Part shown: positions 63,484-64,000 of the stretch, piece by piece | Numbering within the stretch: the stretch's first letter is position 1 | Layout of the letters: each line of letters begins with the position of its first letter | DNA from: Clostridiaceae bacterium BL-3 | GTDB taxonomy: Bacteria; Bacillota; Clostridia; Clostridiales; Clostridiaceae | Length of the DNA: 64,000 nucleotides | Direction: 5' to 3' | Assembly (NCBI GenBank): GCA_902809985.1 | Contig: CADDXC010000001.1 | Location: 1,798,001-1,862,000 of the forward strand | The notes under the pieces: model-generated | Told to the model about the DNA's origin: nothing | Databases searched by the model: none | Seen by the model: the letters and a program-made list of their open reading frames with translations, nothing else | Translations under genes and position numbers: made by a program

Positions 63484-63529
63484 TTGTATTTCCCCCTTAT
63501 CTATATAAAACATATTTATAAATATTTCA

Positions 63530-63545
63530 GCAAAAACGTTTTATA
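63530..63545 (-). promoter_or_regulatory. Candidate catabolite-repression (cre-like) site
   Basis: AAAACGTTTT (63533-63542) is a perfect 10-bp palindrome about 50 bp upstream of the first operon gene and resembles the core of clostridial CcpA sites (AAAA-N-GTTTT). A weak resemblance only; the operon promoter itself is not clear. Confidence 0.35.
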
Positions 63546-63626
63546 TTAAAACATTTAAAATCGATTACAGTTTTATTATATATTTATATGTTTTAAAATG
63601 CAATAGTTTTTTATTATTTTTTGTAT

Positions 63627-63656
63627 AAAAAAAAGGCGCTATTGCAATTTGCGCCA
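63627..63656 (-). terminator. Terminator of the sigma-54-type regulator gene
   Basis: GGCGC and GCGCC surround AAATTGCAATA, and the minus strand continues with eight T. The stop codon lies inside the hairpin. Confidence 0.85.
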
Positions 63657-64000
63657 TAAAGTGGAACGACTAATGCCCAGTTTCTTTGCTACTTTGGATT
63701 GATTCATTTGATTTTTTTTCAACATTTTCTGAATAATATTTTTTTCAATTTCCTCCAGGGTCCCATCCAGTTCCACAACATCATCTTCAAAATCACAGCT
63801 GCAGGTCATATCATCAAGTACCTGTTTTACGTCATTTAATTCTATATAATCATTTTTGCAAAACATAACTATTTGCTCCACTGTTTTCCGAAACTGAAGT
63901 GTATTTCCTTTCCATTTGTATTTTTTTAATTTTAAGAGTGCATCGTCCCTAATTCCTACAATCTGTTTCCCATAGAAGGCATTGTATTCATTTATAAAAA
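63639..64000 (-). CDS. C-terminal part of a sigma-54-dependent regulator
   Basis: The minus-strand frame enters from the right edge (FINEYNAFYGKQIVGIRDDALLKL, then YKWKGNTLQFRKTVEQIVM) and ends with a Fis-type HTH (QKMLKKNQMNQSKVAKKLGISRSTLWRKL). The KWKGNT-LQ-R block is the end of the AAA+ domain seen in sigma-54 activators. The start is outside the window. It is adjacent to the operon and probably controls it; no clear -24/-12 promoter is visible upstream of 63483. Confidence 0.85.
   Translation of the reverse strand, partial: FINEYNAFYGKQIVGIRDDALLKLKKYKWKGNTLQFRKTVEQIVMFCKNDYIELNDVKQVLDDMTCSCDFEDDVVELDGTLEEIEKNIIQKMLKKNQMNQSKVAKKLGISRSTLWRKLQ

Noticed and set aside
63640-63656. TGGCGC...TTGCA read as a sigma-54 promoter
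   Set aside because: GG and GC are only 8 bases apart instead of 10, and the sequence forms the regulator's terminator.
1-64000. CRISPR array, rRNA or tRNA genes
   Set aside because: I saw no regularly spaced repeats and no rRNA or cloverleaf sequence, although a tRNA scan could not be run.

Overview
The window looks like a low-GC Firmicute of the Clostridium sensu stricto type: AT-rich DNA, strong AGGAGG ribosome sites, a Spo0E-family protein and anaerobe-type enzymes (iron alcohol dehydrogenase, amidase-domain secreted protein). The genus is inferred from gene style only.

Layout. About 1-55 kb is a conjugative or integrative element, almost all on the minus strand. 1-13.4 kb carries the type IV secretion operon. 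Read on the minus strand it runs: leader peptide, sigma factor, two VirB2-like small membrane proteins, PrgI/VirB3-like protein, VirB4 N-terminal-like protein, VirB4 ATPase, VirB6/TrbL-like channel, a three-domain cell-wall hydrolase, and a bitopic VirB8-like protein. A terminator follows, then a separately promoted large surface protein that runs off the left edge. 13.6-28.5 kb is an insertion-sequence jungle. A tnpB-only IS605-type element lies next to an Mrr-like gene, which is split by a 13.1-kb composite structure flanked by two identical IS3-type copies. Inside the composite are an istB remnant, ISAs1, another DDE transposase, a secreted amidase-domain protein, an HTH gene cut by IS21 (5-bp TSD), and a decayed Tn3 transposase. 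28.5-33.6 kb returns to the backbone with small regulators, the VirD4 coupling ATPase and a tiny Spo0E-like protein, followed by an IS200/IS605 element. 35.9-43.4 kb is a complete Tad-type pilus operon with its own prepilin peptidase and signal peptidase. Divergent from it is an SOS-box promoter driving a hypothetical gene and a LexA-like repressor that lacks its self-cleavage residues. 44.9-54.4 kb holds a Fic toxin/antitoxin pair, a third IS605 element, and a recombination cassette (MBL nuclease-like protein, RecT, Rad50-like ATPase with zinc hook) with a HicA/HicB-like module.

From 55.4 kb to the right edge the content is chromosomal in style: a seven-gene sugar-acid catabolic operon (PdxA2-like dehydrogenase, SMP-30 lactonase, MFS transporter, 2-hydroxyacid dehydrogenase, DUF1537 kinase, Fe-alcohol dehydrogenase, DapA-family aldolase) behind the C-terminal part of a sigma-54-dependent regulator.

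The most interesting unexplained structure is a family of conserved upstream elements. Three closely related copies (3.15, 13.53, 33.03 kb) precede the surface protein, the sigma/T4SS operon and virD4. Two longer related copies (49.0, 54.5 kb) precede minus-strand genes of the recombination region. Together with the element's own sigma factor they suggest a dedicated transfer regulon. No relaxase, replication protein or integrase is visible in the window, so the element is seen only in part.
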